A stretch of 62,029 nt of DNA from Microvirga arabica. GTDB lineage: Bacteria; Pseudomonadota; Alphaproteobacteria; Rhizobiales; Beijerinckiaceae. The notes under the pieces are model-generated. The model did no database searches and had not been told where the DNA came from. It saw nothing but the letters and a program-made list of their open reading frames with translations. A program made the translations under genes and the position numbers. The number at the start of each line of letters is the position of its first letter. The stretch's first letter is position 1. This document shows, piece after piece, positions 42,946 through 51,691 of the stretch. The DNA is taken from NCBI RefSeq assembly GCF_016811235.1, contig NZ_JAFBID010000031.1, forward strand, positions 1-62,029, read 5' to 3'.

Positions 42946-44559
42946 TTAGTCGAACAGATCGTAGATGCGGGTCTTGATCTGGTCGGCGATGTACAAGGCA
43001 ACGGCCTGGATCGTCGAGGTTGGGTTGACTCCACCCGACGTGACAAAAATGCTGCCATCCACGATGAAGAGATTCTTCACGTCGTGGGCACGCCCCCACT
43101 CGTTAACGACTGACCTTCCTGGGTCCTTCCCCATGCGGGCCGTCCCCATCAGGTGCCAACCTGCATAGGGCAAGGGCGACCTATGGGTGATGTCCTGTGC
43201 TCCAGCAGTCTTCAGGATCTCGATGCCGCGGGCGACTGAATGGTCCAGCATCCGTTGTGTGTTTTGGCCGATCCGGTACGTGATCTTTGGCGCTGGAACC
43301 CCGTTGCTGTCTTTTAGATGAGGGTCAAGGGTTACCTTGTTGATCTCTTCGGGCAGGTCTTCACAGACAGAGACCATCCCGGCGCTGCGGCAGAATAGTC
43401 GCCGGAAGGCCGCGTGATGGCCTTCCCCCCACGGCAGGAGACCATCGGCCATCCCGGTGACCGCCGTTCGGACAGGGCCTAGCCCGCGCGAGAACTGGTA
43501 AGAGTAGCCCCGCTTGAAGCCTCGTCTCTCATCAGTCTCGTAGAATTCCATGCTCCAGATGCAGATCGGAGGGCCACGGTAGCCATCGAGAGGCTCATCG
43601 AAATGGCCACGGATCTGGGCGTAGGGATGAAACATTAAGTTCTTCCCGACCAGGCCGCTCGAATTTGCAAGGCCGTTTGGAAAACGCTCGGAGGCTGAGT
43701 TCAGGAGGATCCTGGGCGTCCCGATGCCGTTGCAGGCCATGATCACGATTTCAGCCGGCTGAAATCGCTCCTGGCCGTCTGGATCGAAGTAATAGGCGCC
43801 GGTTGCCATGCCATCGTCATTCGTCTCGATCCGGCTTACGCGGCATCGTGTACGCAATTCGACCCGCGCCCGCACAGCCTCCGGCCAGTAGGTCACATCT
43901 GTGCTCGCCTTTGCGCCCTGCGCACAGCCAGCGCCGCATAGCCCGAGGTTGATGCACGGTGCACGCCCTTGGTACTCCTGGGTCGCGATCGCACTATCAG
44001 ATGGCCACCAGTGCCAGCCGAGATCGTTCATCGCCTTGCCGAGCTTCTCACCGGTGCGACCGAGGGGGATAGGAGGCATCACCGCCTCCTTGGGCGGATA
44101 GGCTGGGTCACCTTCCAGGCTTGCGATACCCATCATTCGGTCATTTATGGCATAGAATGGCTCGAGTGTCTGGTAGTCAATCGGCCAATCGTCGGCGATG
44201 CCATCGAGGGAGCGGACCCGAAAGTCGGAGGGGTGTAGGCGGGGGAAGTGGCCAGCGTAGAACACTGTCCCACCGCCGACGCCATTGTAATTGGCGATCT
44301 TAATCGGCGAATCGTCTTCGTTGATCGGATAGTCCGCAGCCAGTCCCCTTCGGTTCGGGCTAATGGAATAGTCCTCTGACTGCTGGGCCTCCCAATCCCG
44401 GCTTGCGCTGGGAAAGTCCGAGGACCGCGGCCAATCTCCCTGTTCCAAGCACAGGATCCGCATCTTGGTATCGGCCAGGCTCCAGGCGACAGCTGCCCCT
44501 GAAGCACCGGCTCCGATAATCAGGACGTCGACGGGTTCGTTTCTCATGGCGTTCAGCAT
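42946..44559 (-). CDS. GMC family FAD-dependent oxidoreductase
   Basis: A 537-residue flavoprotein. The FAD Rossmann motif is VDVLIIGAGASGAAVAWSL (about 10-28). A GMC middle block is NGVGGGTVFYAGHFPRLHP. The C-terminal catalytic region is YAGWHLMGTARMGKDPG with the active-site His, then VNPTSTIQAVALYIADQI. Such subunits oxidise sugars or sugar acids, passing electrons to a quinone or cytochrome. The adjacent subunit-3-like gene supports a gluconate-dehydrogenase-type complex. There is no signal peptide, so cytosolic action is possible unless the partner exports it. Confidence 0.92.
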   Translation of the reverse strand: MLNAMRNEPVDVLIIGAGASGAAVAWSLADTKMRILCLEQGDWPRSSDFPSASRDWEAQQSEDYSISPNRRGLAADYPINEDDSPIKIANYNGVGGGTVFYAGHFPRLHPSDFRVRSLDGIADDWPIDYQTLEPFYAINDRMMGIASLEGDPAYPPKEAVMPPIPLGRTGEKLGKAMNDLGWHWWPSDSAIATQEYQGRAPCINLGLCGAGCAQGAKASTDVTYWPEAVRARVELRTRCRVSRIETNDDGMATGAYYFDPDGQERFQPAEIVIMACNGIGTPRILLNSASERFPNGLANSSGLVGKNLMFHPYAQIRGHFDEPLDGYRGPPICIWSMEFYETDERRGFKRGYSYQFSRGLGPVRTAVTGMADGLLPWGEGHHAAFRRLFCRSAGMVSVCEDLPEEINKVTLDPHLKDSNGVPAPKITYRIGQNTQRMLDHSVARGIEILKTAGAQDITHRSPLPYAGWHLMGTARMGKDPGRSVVNEWGRAHDVKNLFIVDGSIFVTSGGVNPTSTIQAVALYIADQIKTRIYDLFD

Positions 44560-44589
44560 CGGTAACTTTGGGGCAGCGTGAGAGTTGAA

Positions 44590-45816
44590 TTAGACAGAGA
44601 GTCTCGGGACAGGTGTCTTTTTGGCCGGCCCAACGGATTCCAATGGCGGGTACGCAACCAGCGCCGCTTCGTTGGGCTCTGTGCCCCATCCCGGGCGGTC
44701 CGGGATGATCAGGTAACCATCCTTGTAGACTGGAACATGGGTGAAGAGCTCGGCGTCCCATGCGATGCGGTCAATATCAGTTTCCATGATCCGCAAGTTG
44801 GGAACGACGGCACAGAAGTGCGCATTCATCATTGTACAAAGGTGGCCGTAAAAGTTATGGGGCGCGACGTTCGTCTCGTACGCGTCGGCGGCTGCGGCGA
44901 TTTTGAGTGATTGCCAGACACCATTCCAAGGGGTGTCGATGATCGCGACATCGACTGATTGCTCCTGGAAGAAGGGCAGAAACTGCTGCAATCCGATGAG
45001 TGTCTCGCACGATGAGATCGGATGCTTAGTCTGTGACCGAATATATGCAAGCGCCTTTGGGTCCAGAGTATCCAGTTCGACCCAAAATAGATCTAGATCG
45101 TTGATTTCCCGCAGCAACTTCAGATAGCCTTCTGTTTTTGCGTTGAAGTTGAGGTCGAGCAGAATATCGACGTCAGGCCCGGCCGCCTCTCGCATGATCT
45201 CGATGTGCTTGCGCAAGTCCTTCACGGTCTTCCGCTCGACATTCCGGGCAGGATCGTGAGGCCGGCCAAAGCCCGGCGACCAGCCACTGATCCGGTTTTG
45301 ATCATCATAGTGAAAGATGTTCGTCTTCAGCGCGGTAAAGCCCTTCTCGCCAACCTCTCGACCAATCTGCTGAACACCCTCGATGTCTTTGATTCCGGGT
45401 TTGAAATGCTCCGTCCGCGCGCGGTAGGACACACAGTGGGACCAATATACCCGGACCTTATCGCGAACCTTTCCGCCGAGAAGGGCGTAACAGGGGACAC
45501 CGAGGGTTTTAGCCTTAAGATCGAGGAGAGCATTCTCGATCGCTCCAAGCGCTTGCCCGACCACGCCACCCGATCCGGGCCGGGTGCAATCACGTAAGTC
45601 TTCCCGAATGTGCTCATGATTCATAGCACTTTGACCGATCAGGCGGTGGCCAATTTGGCTTATGACATTGGCAACGCCCGGGGAGCCGAAGTTCTCGTCG
45701 AATTCACTCCAGCCGACGGTTCCATCCTCGGCCGTGATCTTAAGGAAATTGTAGTTTCGCCACGAGTTGCTGCAGGACAGCGTCTTGACCTCGCTTATGA
45801 TTGCATTCTTCGGCAT
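44590..45816 (-). CDS. Enolase-superfamily (mandelate racemase/muconate lactonizing) dehydratase
   Basis: A 408-residue enolase-superfamily protein. Metal ligands are visible: Asp in DILLDLNFNAK, Glu in FWVELDTLD and Glu in ISSCETLIG. General-base candidates are the Lys in GFTALKTNIF and the His in NVAPHNFYGHL. The N-terminal capping domain starts MPKNAIISEVKTLSC. Members with this order are sugar-acid dehydratases (galactonate, gluconate, rhamnonate) or epimerases. Here it follows the importer binding protein and precedes the GMC oxidoreductase, fitting a dehydratase in an oxidative sugar route. The substrate cannot be named. Confidence 0.9.
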   Translation of the reverse strand: MPKNAIISEVKTLSCSNSWRNYNFLKITAEDGTVGWSEFDENFGSPGVANVISQIGHRLIGQSAMNHEHIREDLRDCTRPGSGGVVGQALGAIENALLDLKAKTLGVPCYALLGGKVRDKVRVYWSHCVSYRARTEHFKPGIKDIEGVQQIGREVGEKGFTALKTNIFHYDDQNRISGWSPGFGRPHDPARNVERKTVKDLRKHIEIMREAAGPDVDILLDLNFNAKTEGYLKLLREINDLDLFWVELDTLDPKALAYIRSQTKHPISSCETLIGLQQFLPFFQEQSVDVAIIDTPWNGVWQSLKIAAAADAYETNVAPHNFYGHLCTMMNAHFCAVVPNLRIMETDIDRIAWDAELFTHVPVYKDGYLIIPDRPGWGTEPNEAALVAYPPLESVGPAKKTPVPRLSV

Positions 45817-46001
45817 TGTCTTCCTCGATTGGTCACGGCGCGATGAATCTGGTTGAATCGTGCACTTCACATGACGTCAAACAACTTCACCAGACGACGC
45901 GGCGTAGGCGTGTCAGTTGGAACCTGAGTGAACGAGCGGTCGGTTTCTGAGCTTCGGATCTCCAGGGGGACCCTGGGATTTGATCAGCCGTTGTCATAGA
46001 T

Positions 46002-46034
46002 GGAGCCGCTGGCATGGAGGATGCCGGCGGCTCC
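46002..46034 (-). terminator. Strong hairpin after the binding-protein gene
   Basis: GGAGCCGCTGGCAT (46002-46015) pairs with ATGCCGGCGGCTCC (46021-46034) over 14 bp with one G-T pair and a 5-base loop, 9 bp after the binding-protein stop on the minus strand. There is no T-tract, so it more likely attenuates or protects the binding-protein mRNA than ends it. Confidence 0.6.
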
Positions 46035-46043
46035 GGGACCCAA

Positions 46044-47393
46044 TTACCTGAGTGTGGATTTGATCTTCGTCGCAGCCGCCTGCAAGGCCTCTTTTGAGCT
46101 GACCTGACCGGCGATGGCGCGGGCGACCTCGTCAGCCAGCACCTGCTGTGCGGCGTTCGACTTCGGGCTGCGGATTCTCCACATTTCGCCTTCAGCGGCA
46201 AGTTCGTAGGATTGTTGAAGCGTGCGATAGACTGGCTCGAGCCACTTCTCCTCAGGCTTGCTTCCGAGCGTGGATTTCCGCGCAGGGAAGGAGCCTAGCA
46301 GTGAGGCGCTGACCTTCTCGCCTTCTTTGGACGACAGCCACTGGAGGAAAGTCCACGACGCTTGCAGGTTTTTAGTTTTGCTGCTGACGCCAGCGTTCCA
46401 AATTCCGCGGTGTGTCCCCGCCCTTGCCGATCCGGCCGGCATCACCTGAATACCGACTTCATCCTCCTTCAACGTCGTTGAATTGGCGTCGATGGCAGTC
46501 GCTTTGTAGACGCTTCCCCAGTTGAACATCACAGCGACCTTCGCCTGCCGGAAGGCCTGAAGTGCCTCTGAGTACCCGTGTCCCAGAGCGCCGGGCGGAC
46601 CGTACTTTGCGAGATCCTTGTGCATATCGAGAGACTTCGCCCCGACCTCAGTGTTGAATGCCGGAGCTCCTGACTCGTCGAGCAGCTTGCCGCCATTCGC
46701 GTTGAGGATGGCCTGCCAGATGGTGGGGGTGAGGGAGTCGCGTACGAAGTAGGTGTCGACGGCCCAGGCGTCTTCCTTGCCATCAGCATTGGTGTCCTGC
46801 ACCAAGGTCTTGGCCTGGGTGAAGAACTCGTCCCAGGTTAGTTTCGGCGTTGGTTCCGGAACGCCGGCTTTCTTGTACAGCGTTCGGTTATAGAACATGA
46901 GCAGCATGTTAGAGCGGACAGGAACTGCATACTGCTTTCCCTTCCACTCGCCTGCCGCAAGCGGTGCCGCGTTGAAGTCATCCCAGTCATAGTCAGGGCT
47001 GGTTAGTGCAGCGACGTCCTTGCTCTTGAGATCAGCGAGAGCTCCGACTGTGGCAAGCTGCGGAACCCATGGGTCGTCGATCACGAGAACGTCGTACTCT
47101 GGATCGGCATTCACGGCATCCAGCATCATCTTCGGTAGCAGTTCTGCATAAGGAACGCCGTCGACCACGACCTTCACATTCGGAAACCGCTTGTTGAACT
47201 CAGGCACGAGCTGAGTTTGCCAGCTGTTGGCGAATGCCTCGTTCGCCATGACCTTGATCTCGACCGGTGAGTTCGGACCGCCGGCTCCTTGGGCGTACGC
47301 AGTACCTACTGAAGCAGCCGTCAAGACGACGGCGGTCGTGAGACGGGCTAGCACAGATTGCTGGGCTTGCAGCTTACCAGTTGACGCTATCAC
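46044..47393 (-). CDS. Carbohydrate ABC importer substrate-binding protein (CUT1)
   Basis: A 449-residue extracellular binding protein of the sugar family (SBP_bac_1). A Sec signal is visible: SVLARLTTAVVLTAASVGTAYAQ, cleavage near AYAQ-GA. The mature protein has the PEFNKRFPNVKVVVDGVPYAELLPKMMLDA and YDVLVIDDPW stretches. A GTG start at 47393 follows GGGAGGACC. It is first gene of the operon, downstream of the palindrome at 47440, so induction by the GntR regulator should act here. Confidence 0.93.
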   Translation of the reverse strand: MIASTGKLQAQQSVLARLTTAVVLTAASVGTAYAQGAGGPNSPVEIKVMANEAFANSWQTQLVPEFNKRFPNVKVVVDGVPYAELLPKMMLDAVNADPEYDVLVIDDPWVPQLATVGALADLKSKDVAALTSPDYDWDDFNAAPLAAGEWKGKQYAVPVRSNMLLMFYNRTLYKKAGVPEPTPKLTWDEFFTQAKTLVQDTNADGKEDAWAVDTYFVRDSLTPTIWQAILNANGGKLLDESGAPAFNTEVGAKSLDMHKDLAKYGPPGALGHGYSEALQAFRQAKVAVMFNWGSVYKATAIDANSTTLKEDEVGIQVMPAGSARAGTHRGIWNAGVSSKTKNLQASWTFLQWLSSKEGEKVSASLLGSFPARKSTLGSKPEEKWLEPVYRTLQQSYELAAEGEMWRIRSPKSNAAQQVLADEVARAIAGQVSSKEALQAAATKIKSTLR

Positions 47394-47435
47394 ACGGTCC
47401 TCCCTCAGGTACGCTCAGAACTATTCCGAGTCGCG

Positions 47436-47459
47436 TTCTATATTCTATAGAATATGGAA
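47436..47459. promoter_or_regulatory. Candidate GntR operator upstream of the importer operon
   Basis: The 16-bp core ATATTCTATAGAATAT (47440-47455) is a perfect palindrome. It is extended by TTC (47436-47438) and GAA (47457-47459) with one mismatched pair. It lies about 45 bp before the binding-protein start, where a repressor would block RNA polymerase. AT-rich symmetric sites of this kind are typical for FCD-type GntR regulators. Confidence 0.7.
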
Positions 47460-47764
47460 TCCCGAGCGAGGGCCTGTCAAGCGGCGCTTAATTGAGCGCA
47501 TATGTTTATGTATTATAACGTGGCGGTCGATCGCGGGCGGATGCTTGGACACCTCGTGCTGCTCAGCACATTGCCCTGCCCTAAGATCCAGGGTCGCAGA
47601 CGGCGGAGACTGTTGGTGGCCCATGTCACCCAGTGGGTTCCGTTACAACCCTTAATGTAGGTCAAGCGAAGGCTGGACGAGAGTTCGGGTTAGGCAGCAA
47701 CGCGGAAGAGGGCCGCGATGAAATCGCTCTGAGCCTTCATGTCGTTTGCTGGTGCATTCGCCAC
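47460..47764. other. Spacer between the operon promoter and IS6 sequences
   Basis: No supported gene. The right half probably contains the undefined outer end of the truncated IS6 copy that follows. Confidence 0.35.
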
Positions 47765-48092
47765 CTAGCCCTCGCCGATCATCACCATGACCTCGTAGCC
47801 CGCAATCGTCCGTGAGGCCGTCGTGAAGCTCTTTAAGCCCAGCCCTGGCCGGACCAGGCGCTTGATGCGCCGGTGATCCTGCTCAACGATGTTATTTAAG
47901 AACTTCACCTGCCGGAGTTTGGCGAAGCGCCAGAGTTCTCCATCCAGTTTCATGGCTCTCGTTGCGATCGGATAGGCTGCATTCTTGTCGACCGTGATGG
48001 TCCGCGGATTAACTGTGTGAGGCTGCTTCAAAGCCTTACGGAAGAACCGCTTGGCGGCAGCTGCATCCCGTTTGGCCGAGAGTCGAAGGGCT
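47765..48092 (-). pseudogene. IS6-family transposase (type C), C-terminal half, cut by a second IS6
   Basis: The minus strand reads LSAKRDAAAAKRFFRKALKQPHTV, then NPRTITVDKNAAYPIATRAM, then KFLNNIVEQDHRRIKRLVRPGLGLKSF and a stop at 47765. This is the second half of an IS6 DDE domain: the second Asp is in TVDKN and the Glu in VEQDHR. The N-terminal half is missing: at 48093 the terminal repeat of another IS6-type element begins. No complementary N-terminal piece is seen on the other side of that element. Confidence 0.85.
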
Positions 48093-48893
48093 TGTCACGT
48101 TAACCGCCGTTGGACGCAACGAGACCTGCAGGCGGCATAAGTGTTCAAGCGGCAATGCCCGCCACGGTTTTCCATTCCGCCATAGCATTGAGGCGATGCA
48201 GGTGGGTGGCAAGGGCAGAGCGGCGAGAGCGGGGTGGAACGAAGAGGTTGCGGACGGCCGAGAACACTACGGTGAACCGCTGCAAGCCTCCCGCAGACCG
48301 GAAGCCCTGCACCGCCCGCTCTCGTCGGCGCAAGGGCAGATGCGAATTTTCCGCGCGGTTGTTAAGACCTTTATGGGAGCGGTGTTCGACGGCTGGCATG
48401 ATCTGACACCGGGCAGCCGAATAGGAGCCGAGCTTATCGGTGATCAGCCGTCGGGGCGGACAGCCTTGTTTCTTCAGGAGGCGCCTCAGCAAGCGCTTGG
48501 CCGCCTTGGTGTCGCGGCGCGTCTGGACGATCTCATCAAGTACATAGCCATCCTGATCGCCGGCACGCCAGAGCCAATGCTTCTTACCAGCAATGCTGAG
48601 GACCACCTCGTCAAGATGCCAGACATCGTGGCGGCTCGGTCGCTTGCGCCTGAGGCGGCGGGCGTAATCCGGCCCAAACTTCTTAGCCCAGCGCCGGATG
48701 GTCTCGTACGAGATGAGAATGCCACGCTCCAGCAGCATCACCTCGACCAGACGTAGGCTCAAAGGAAACCTGAAATAGAGCCACACGGCATGGGCGATGA
48801 TCTGAGGCGGGAAGCGGTGACGCTTGTAGCTGATGGATTTCGGCATGCCGGCTCAACTACACCGCTCGATCTCACGCCTGAGTTAACGTGACA
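48093..48893 (-). mobile_element. Complete IS6-family element (type B), about 801 bp
   Basis: The ends carry TGTCACGTTAAC at 48093-48104 and its exact inverse GTTAACGTGACA at 48882-48893. They enclose one intact transposase gene on the minus strand. The flanking octamers differ, so no target duplication is visible. This fits replicative cointegrate formation followed by recombination or deletion. The left end lies inside the type C transposase remnant; the right end is 23 bp from the SDR gene. A second copy begins at 61803. Confidence 0.85.
48145..48846 (-). CDS. IS6-family transposase, intact
   Basis: A 233-residue IS6/IS26-type transposase. The zinc-like/HTH N-terminus is YKRHRFPPQIIAHAVWLYFRFPLSLRLVEVMLLERGILISYETIRRW (about 7-53). 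The DDE catalytic core has Asp in DVWHLDEVVLSI, Asp in RLITDKLGSY and Glu in NNRAENSH. Length and order are normal and no lesion is seen, making this the only evidently active transposase in the window. Confidence 0.93.
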   Translation of the reverse strand: MPKSISYKRHRFPPQIIAHAVWLYFRFPLSLRLVEVMLLERGILISYETIRRWAKKFGPDYARRLRRKRPSRHDVWHLDEVVLSIAGKKHWLWRAGDQDGYVLDEIVQTRRDTKAAKRLLRRLLKKQGCPPRRLITDKLGSYSAARCQIMPAVEHRSHKGLNNRAENSHLPLRRRERAVQGFRSAGGLQRFTVVFSAVRNLFVPPRSRRSALATHLHRLNAMAEWKTVAGIAA

Positions 48894-48915
48894 CCGCCCG
48901 TTGCACCACCTGTAG

Positions 48916-49656
48916 TCAGGCCAAAAACTCGGACTTCGTGCGCTCGATGACAATCTGGCGAAGCGCCACATTGGGCGGTGCAGCCAATGCATAGAGGATC
49001 GCATCGACCACATCTTTGTTGCTGAGGCCGTCTCCAATCTCTCGCGCAGTTTCCCACGCTGAATCTAATGGCGAGACGTCATCGATCAGCCCAGGGTAGA
49101 TCGATGTGATGCGAATGTTGCTGCCCTTCAGCTCCTCGACCAGGCCCTGCGAAAAGCCATCCTGAGCCGCCTTCGCAGCTCGGAATGGAAGCGACGACCC
49201 GACGAAGCGTGCGTATTGTAGTCCGGACATTGATACCACGATATGGATATCCGCTCGCGGCCGCGCCCTAAGCAGGGGCAACAGATGTCTTGTGAGGGCT
49301 ATCATCCCAGTCACTGTAGAATCGATCACTGCTGCGATACTGTCATCGCTCTGATCATCAAGGGCTCCACTGGACCATTGCGAGGCGTTATGGACGAGTA
49401 CATCCAAATCTGGATGCTGGCGCGCGATCCTCTGGGCAGCGTCAGCAATTGAAGCGAAGTCGGCCAGATCGCACCGGAACGCGTCTGGAAACAGATTGAC
49501 CCTCTCACCAATTGCCTCTCTCGCGGCTGTCAGGTGGTCTGGCGAACGGCCCAACAGAATGGGTATGGCCCCTCGATCCGCTGCAACGATCGCTAGCGCT
49601 TTTCCCAGCCCACGTCCGGCACCGGTAATTGCGATCTTCCTGCCAAGAAGTGTCAC
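48916..49656 (-). CDS. Short-chain dehydrogenase/reductase with Phe in place of the catalytic Tyr
   Basis: A 246-residue SDR. The cofactor loop is KIAITGAGRGLGKALAIV (about 7-24), and NNAG appears as LVHNASQW. The catalytic Ser is in HIVVSMSGLQYARF. The YxxxK position reads LPFRAAKAAQDGF: Lys is kept but Tyr is Phe, so classical dehydrogenase chemistry would be impaired. Otherwise length and fold are normal. It stands next to the IS6 element and could be under its outward promoter activity. The function is unknown. Confidence 0.85.
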   Translation of the reverse strand: MTLLGRKIAITGAGRGLGKALAIVAADRGAIPILLGRSPDHLTAAREAIGERVNLFPDAFRCDLADFASIADAAQRIARQHPDLDVLVHNASQWSSGALDDQSDDSIAAVIDSTVTGMIALTRHLLPLLRARPRADIHIVVSMSGLQYARFVGSSLPFRAAKAAQDGFSQGLVEELKGSNIRITSIYPGLIDDVSPLDSAWETAREIGDGLSNKDVVDAILYALAAPPNVALRQIVIERTKSEFLA

Positions 49657-49867
49657 AGTTGCCCCCCTACACAGCGCATTCAGTCATCCTCCCGGAGAAT
49701 AGGATTGATCGCTTCGAGTTGAGTGTGGATCTGCTGGAGAAACCAGATGATCGCGGCGAACCCGGCCGTAACAATGATCACATCTGCAGACATTACATTC
49801 CTTTGTGTTAAGGACTTGGCTAAACGTAGAGCCCGAATTCGGAGTCGATATCAGATATCTCGGCTAA

Positions 49868-50728
49868 TTATTCCTGCCGCCTCCGATTTTTAGCCCTGAA
49901 CTCCGATGGGCCAGCGCAGTAGACCCTGCGAAACCGCTCGTTGAAGGTGGAGAGGTCGCCAAACCCCATCTCGTACGCAACGTCTGCTATGTTCGCGGGA
50001 GAGACTGTCAATGCAATGGCGGCTTGGCGCATCCTGACCGACAACAGGTACTGATACGGCGTACTTCCGGTCACGCAGCGGAACGTTCGCAGGAAATGGT
50101 ACTTGCTCATATGCGCAACGTCCGCCAACTCGCTTAATTCAAGAGGATCCCTATAGCGCTCCTCAATGTACCGTATTGAGGCCGCAATGCGGCGCTCATC
50201 CCGGGCCGCAACCTCTCTATGGGCTAGAGGCTTATCGGAAACCGTGGAGAGGACTGCCTCTGCTAAGGTGATGGCGATCTCCTCCGGTGACTGGAGTGAC
50301 ATTCCATGGGTGATCGTCTCGAGCCCTGCCAGATGTAGAGCAAGCATCTGCTTTTGTGGCAGCATTCCTGTGGGAAACCTGAAGCGACTACTTCCGGCTA
50401 CGCTGGTGGCGATTTCCGCGAAAAAGTCCGGCCTGTAGTTAATCGAAATGCACCTGTCGCCGTTGCTGTGGTCGTGGCCGCATTCGAAGCAACGGCCGTG
50501 ATTGCCGAGTAGCAGCGCTCCTGGGTGGAGGAGTTCTCGTCCAGTCCCTGATCTGTAAGTAAAGACCCCTTCGAGGACAGCCGCAATCGTAAAGCCGTCG
50601 TGCTGCTCTTCGAAAGGTCGATCATTAATGCCCGCACTGCACGTGAACTCGCAGATCTGCCAGTCGGCAGTCCTGGCGAGTTGCCTAACGACGAGCTTTT
50701 CTGTCAAATGAGCAACAGGATCAGCCAT
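49868..50728 (-). CDS. AraC family transcriptional regulator
   Basis: A 286-residue regulator starting MADPVAHLTEKLV. The N-terminal cupin-like sensor part contains DGFTIAAVLEGVFTYRSG and HPGALLLGNHGRCFECGHDH. The C-terminal double HTH is complete: LELSELADVAHMSKYHFLRTFRCVTGSTPYQYLLSVRMRQAAIAL and IADVAYEMGFGDLSTFNERFRRVYCAGPSEFR. It is divergent from a VOC gene, which with the following SRPBCC and Ogt genes is its probable target. The ligand is unknown. Confidence 0.92.
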   Translation of the reverse strand: MADPVAHLTEKLVVRQLARTADWQICEFTCSAGINDRPFEEQHDGFTIAAVLEGVFTYRSGTGRELLHPGALLLGNHGRCFECGHDHSNGDRCISINYRPDFFAEIATSVAGSSRFRFPTGMLPQKQMLALHLAGLETITHGMSLQSPEEIAITLAEAVLSTVSDKPLAHREVAARDERRIAASIRYIEERYRDPLELSELADVAHMSKYHFLRTFRCVTGSTPYQYLLSVRMRQAAIALTVSPANIADVAYEMGFGDLSTFNERFRRVYCAGPSEFRAKNRRRQE

Positions 50729-50870
50729 TAGAGTAGGCTCCCTACCTGAAGAAGAAACTAGAGCAATTTTCCCCAAGCTGCAGGCCTGCCGCATTGCTAG
50801 GACCATGAGACCGGCCGGAGCCGCTCAGACGATCGTCGCGCAGGCGAAAGCCGATAAAGGGGAAAAGAGA

Positions 50871-51248
50871 ATGATCGATCATCTGTCTATTGGCGTTCAT
50901 GACGTGGCAAGATCAAAGGCCTTCTATGATGCCGTCCTGGCACCTCTCGGGTACACTTGCCTGAGCGAGAGCGACGGCTCCCTCGGCTACGGCAAGGACG
51001 CCGTGGTCTTGTGGGTGAATCACAGCACCAGCCCGGTTCCGGCAGATCCACACTCCGGCTTGCACATCTGCTTTGTGGCGCCAACCCGCGAGAGCGTCTC
51101 GCAATTCCATAAGGCCGCCCTCGCCGCACACGGGAGAGACAACGGTGCTCCGGGCCTGCGTGATGACTATGGCCCCAACTACTATGCTGCATTCGTCGTT
51201 GATCCTGACGGATACCGGATTGAAGCGCATTGCGGCAAAGAGGCCTGA
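50871..51248 (+). CDS. VOC family protein
   Basis: A 125-residue vicinal-oxygen-chelate protein starting MIDHLSIGVHDVARSKAFYDAVLAPLGY, with the second module ending YYAAFVVDPDGYRIEAHCG. The first His and the C-terminal Glu are possible metal ligands. GGGGAAAAGAGA precedes the ATG. It is followed after 5 bp by an SRPBCC-domain gene, so both probably form one message controlled by the divergent AraC regulator. The substrate is unknown. Confidence 0.9.
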   Translation: MIDHLSIGVHDVARSKAFYDAVLAPLGYTCLSESDGSLGYGKDAVVLWVNHSTSPVPADPHSGLHICFVAPTRESVSQFHKAALAAHGRDNGAPGLRDDYGPNYYAAFVVDPDGYRIEAHCGKEA

Positions 51249-51253
51249 TAAAC

Positions 51254-51658
51254 ATGGCCTCTGAAACCGTAGAAATCATGACCAAAGCGACGCCTGAGAC
51301 GGTCTGGGATGCGATCCGGGATGTCGGCGCGCTCCATACCAGACTAGTCCCGGGCTTTGTTGTTGACACGAGGCTCGAACCGGGTGCGCGAATTGTGACG
51401 TTTGGGAACGGCATGATAGTCCGCGAGCCGATCATTGCTCTGGATGAAGATCGTTGCCGACTGGTCTGGTCTGCGGAAGGAGCCGGGCTGAGCCACTACA
51501 ATGCCTCGGTCCAGGTCTTCGCGACGCAAGGCGGCAGTCGGGCTGTCTGGATTGCGGATTTTCTGCCAGACAGCGCGAGTGCCCAAGTCCAAAGCATGAT
51601 GCAAGACGGCATCTCGGTTCTTAAAGCAACAATGGACAAGACCGCGGAGACTTCTTGA
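51254..51658 (+). CDS. SRPBCC (START/polyketide cyclase-like) domain protein
   Basis: A 134-residue single-domain protein: VEIMTKATPETVWDAIRDVGALHTRLVPGFV is the typical first helix-grip strand-helix, and the C-terminal helix is ASAQVQSMMQDGISVLKATMDK. The fold binds hydrophobic ligands or acts as cyclase or dehydratase. It is only 5 bp after the VOC gene. No specific function can be named. Confidence 0.85.
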   Translation: MASETVEIMTKATPETVWDAIRDVGALHTRLVPGFVVDTRLEPGARIVTFGNGMIVREPIIALDEDRCRLVWSAEGAGLSHYNASVQVFATQGGSRAVWIADFLPDSASAQVQSMMQDGISVLKATMDKTAETS

Positions 51659-51691
51659 AGTCACTGCCTGTGAGGGATAGGGGATCTGTCG

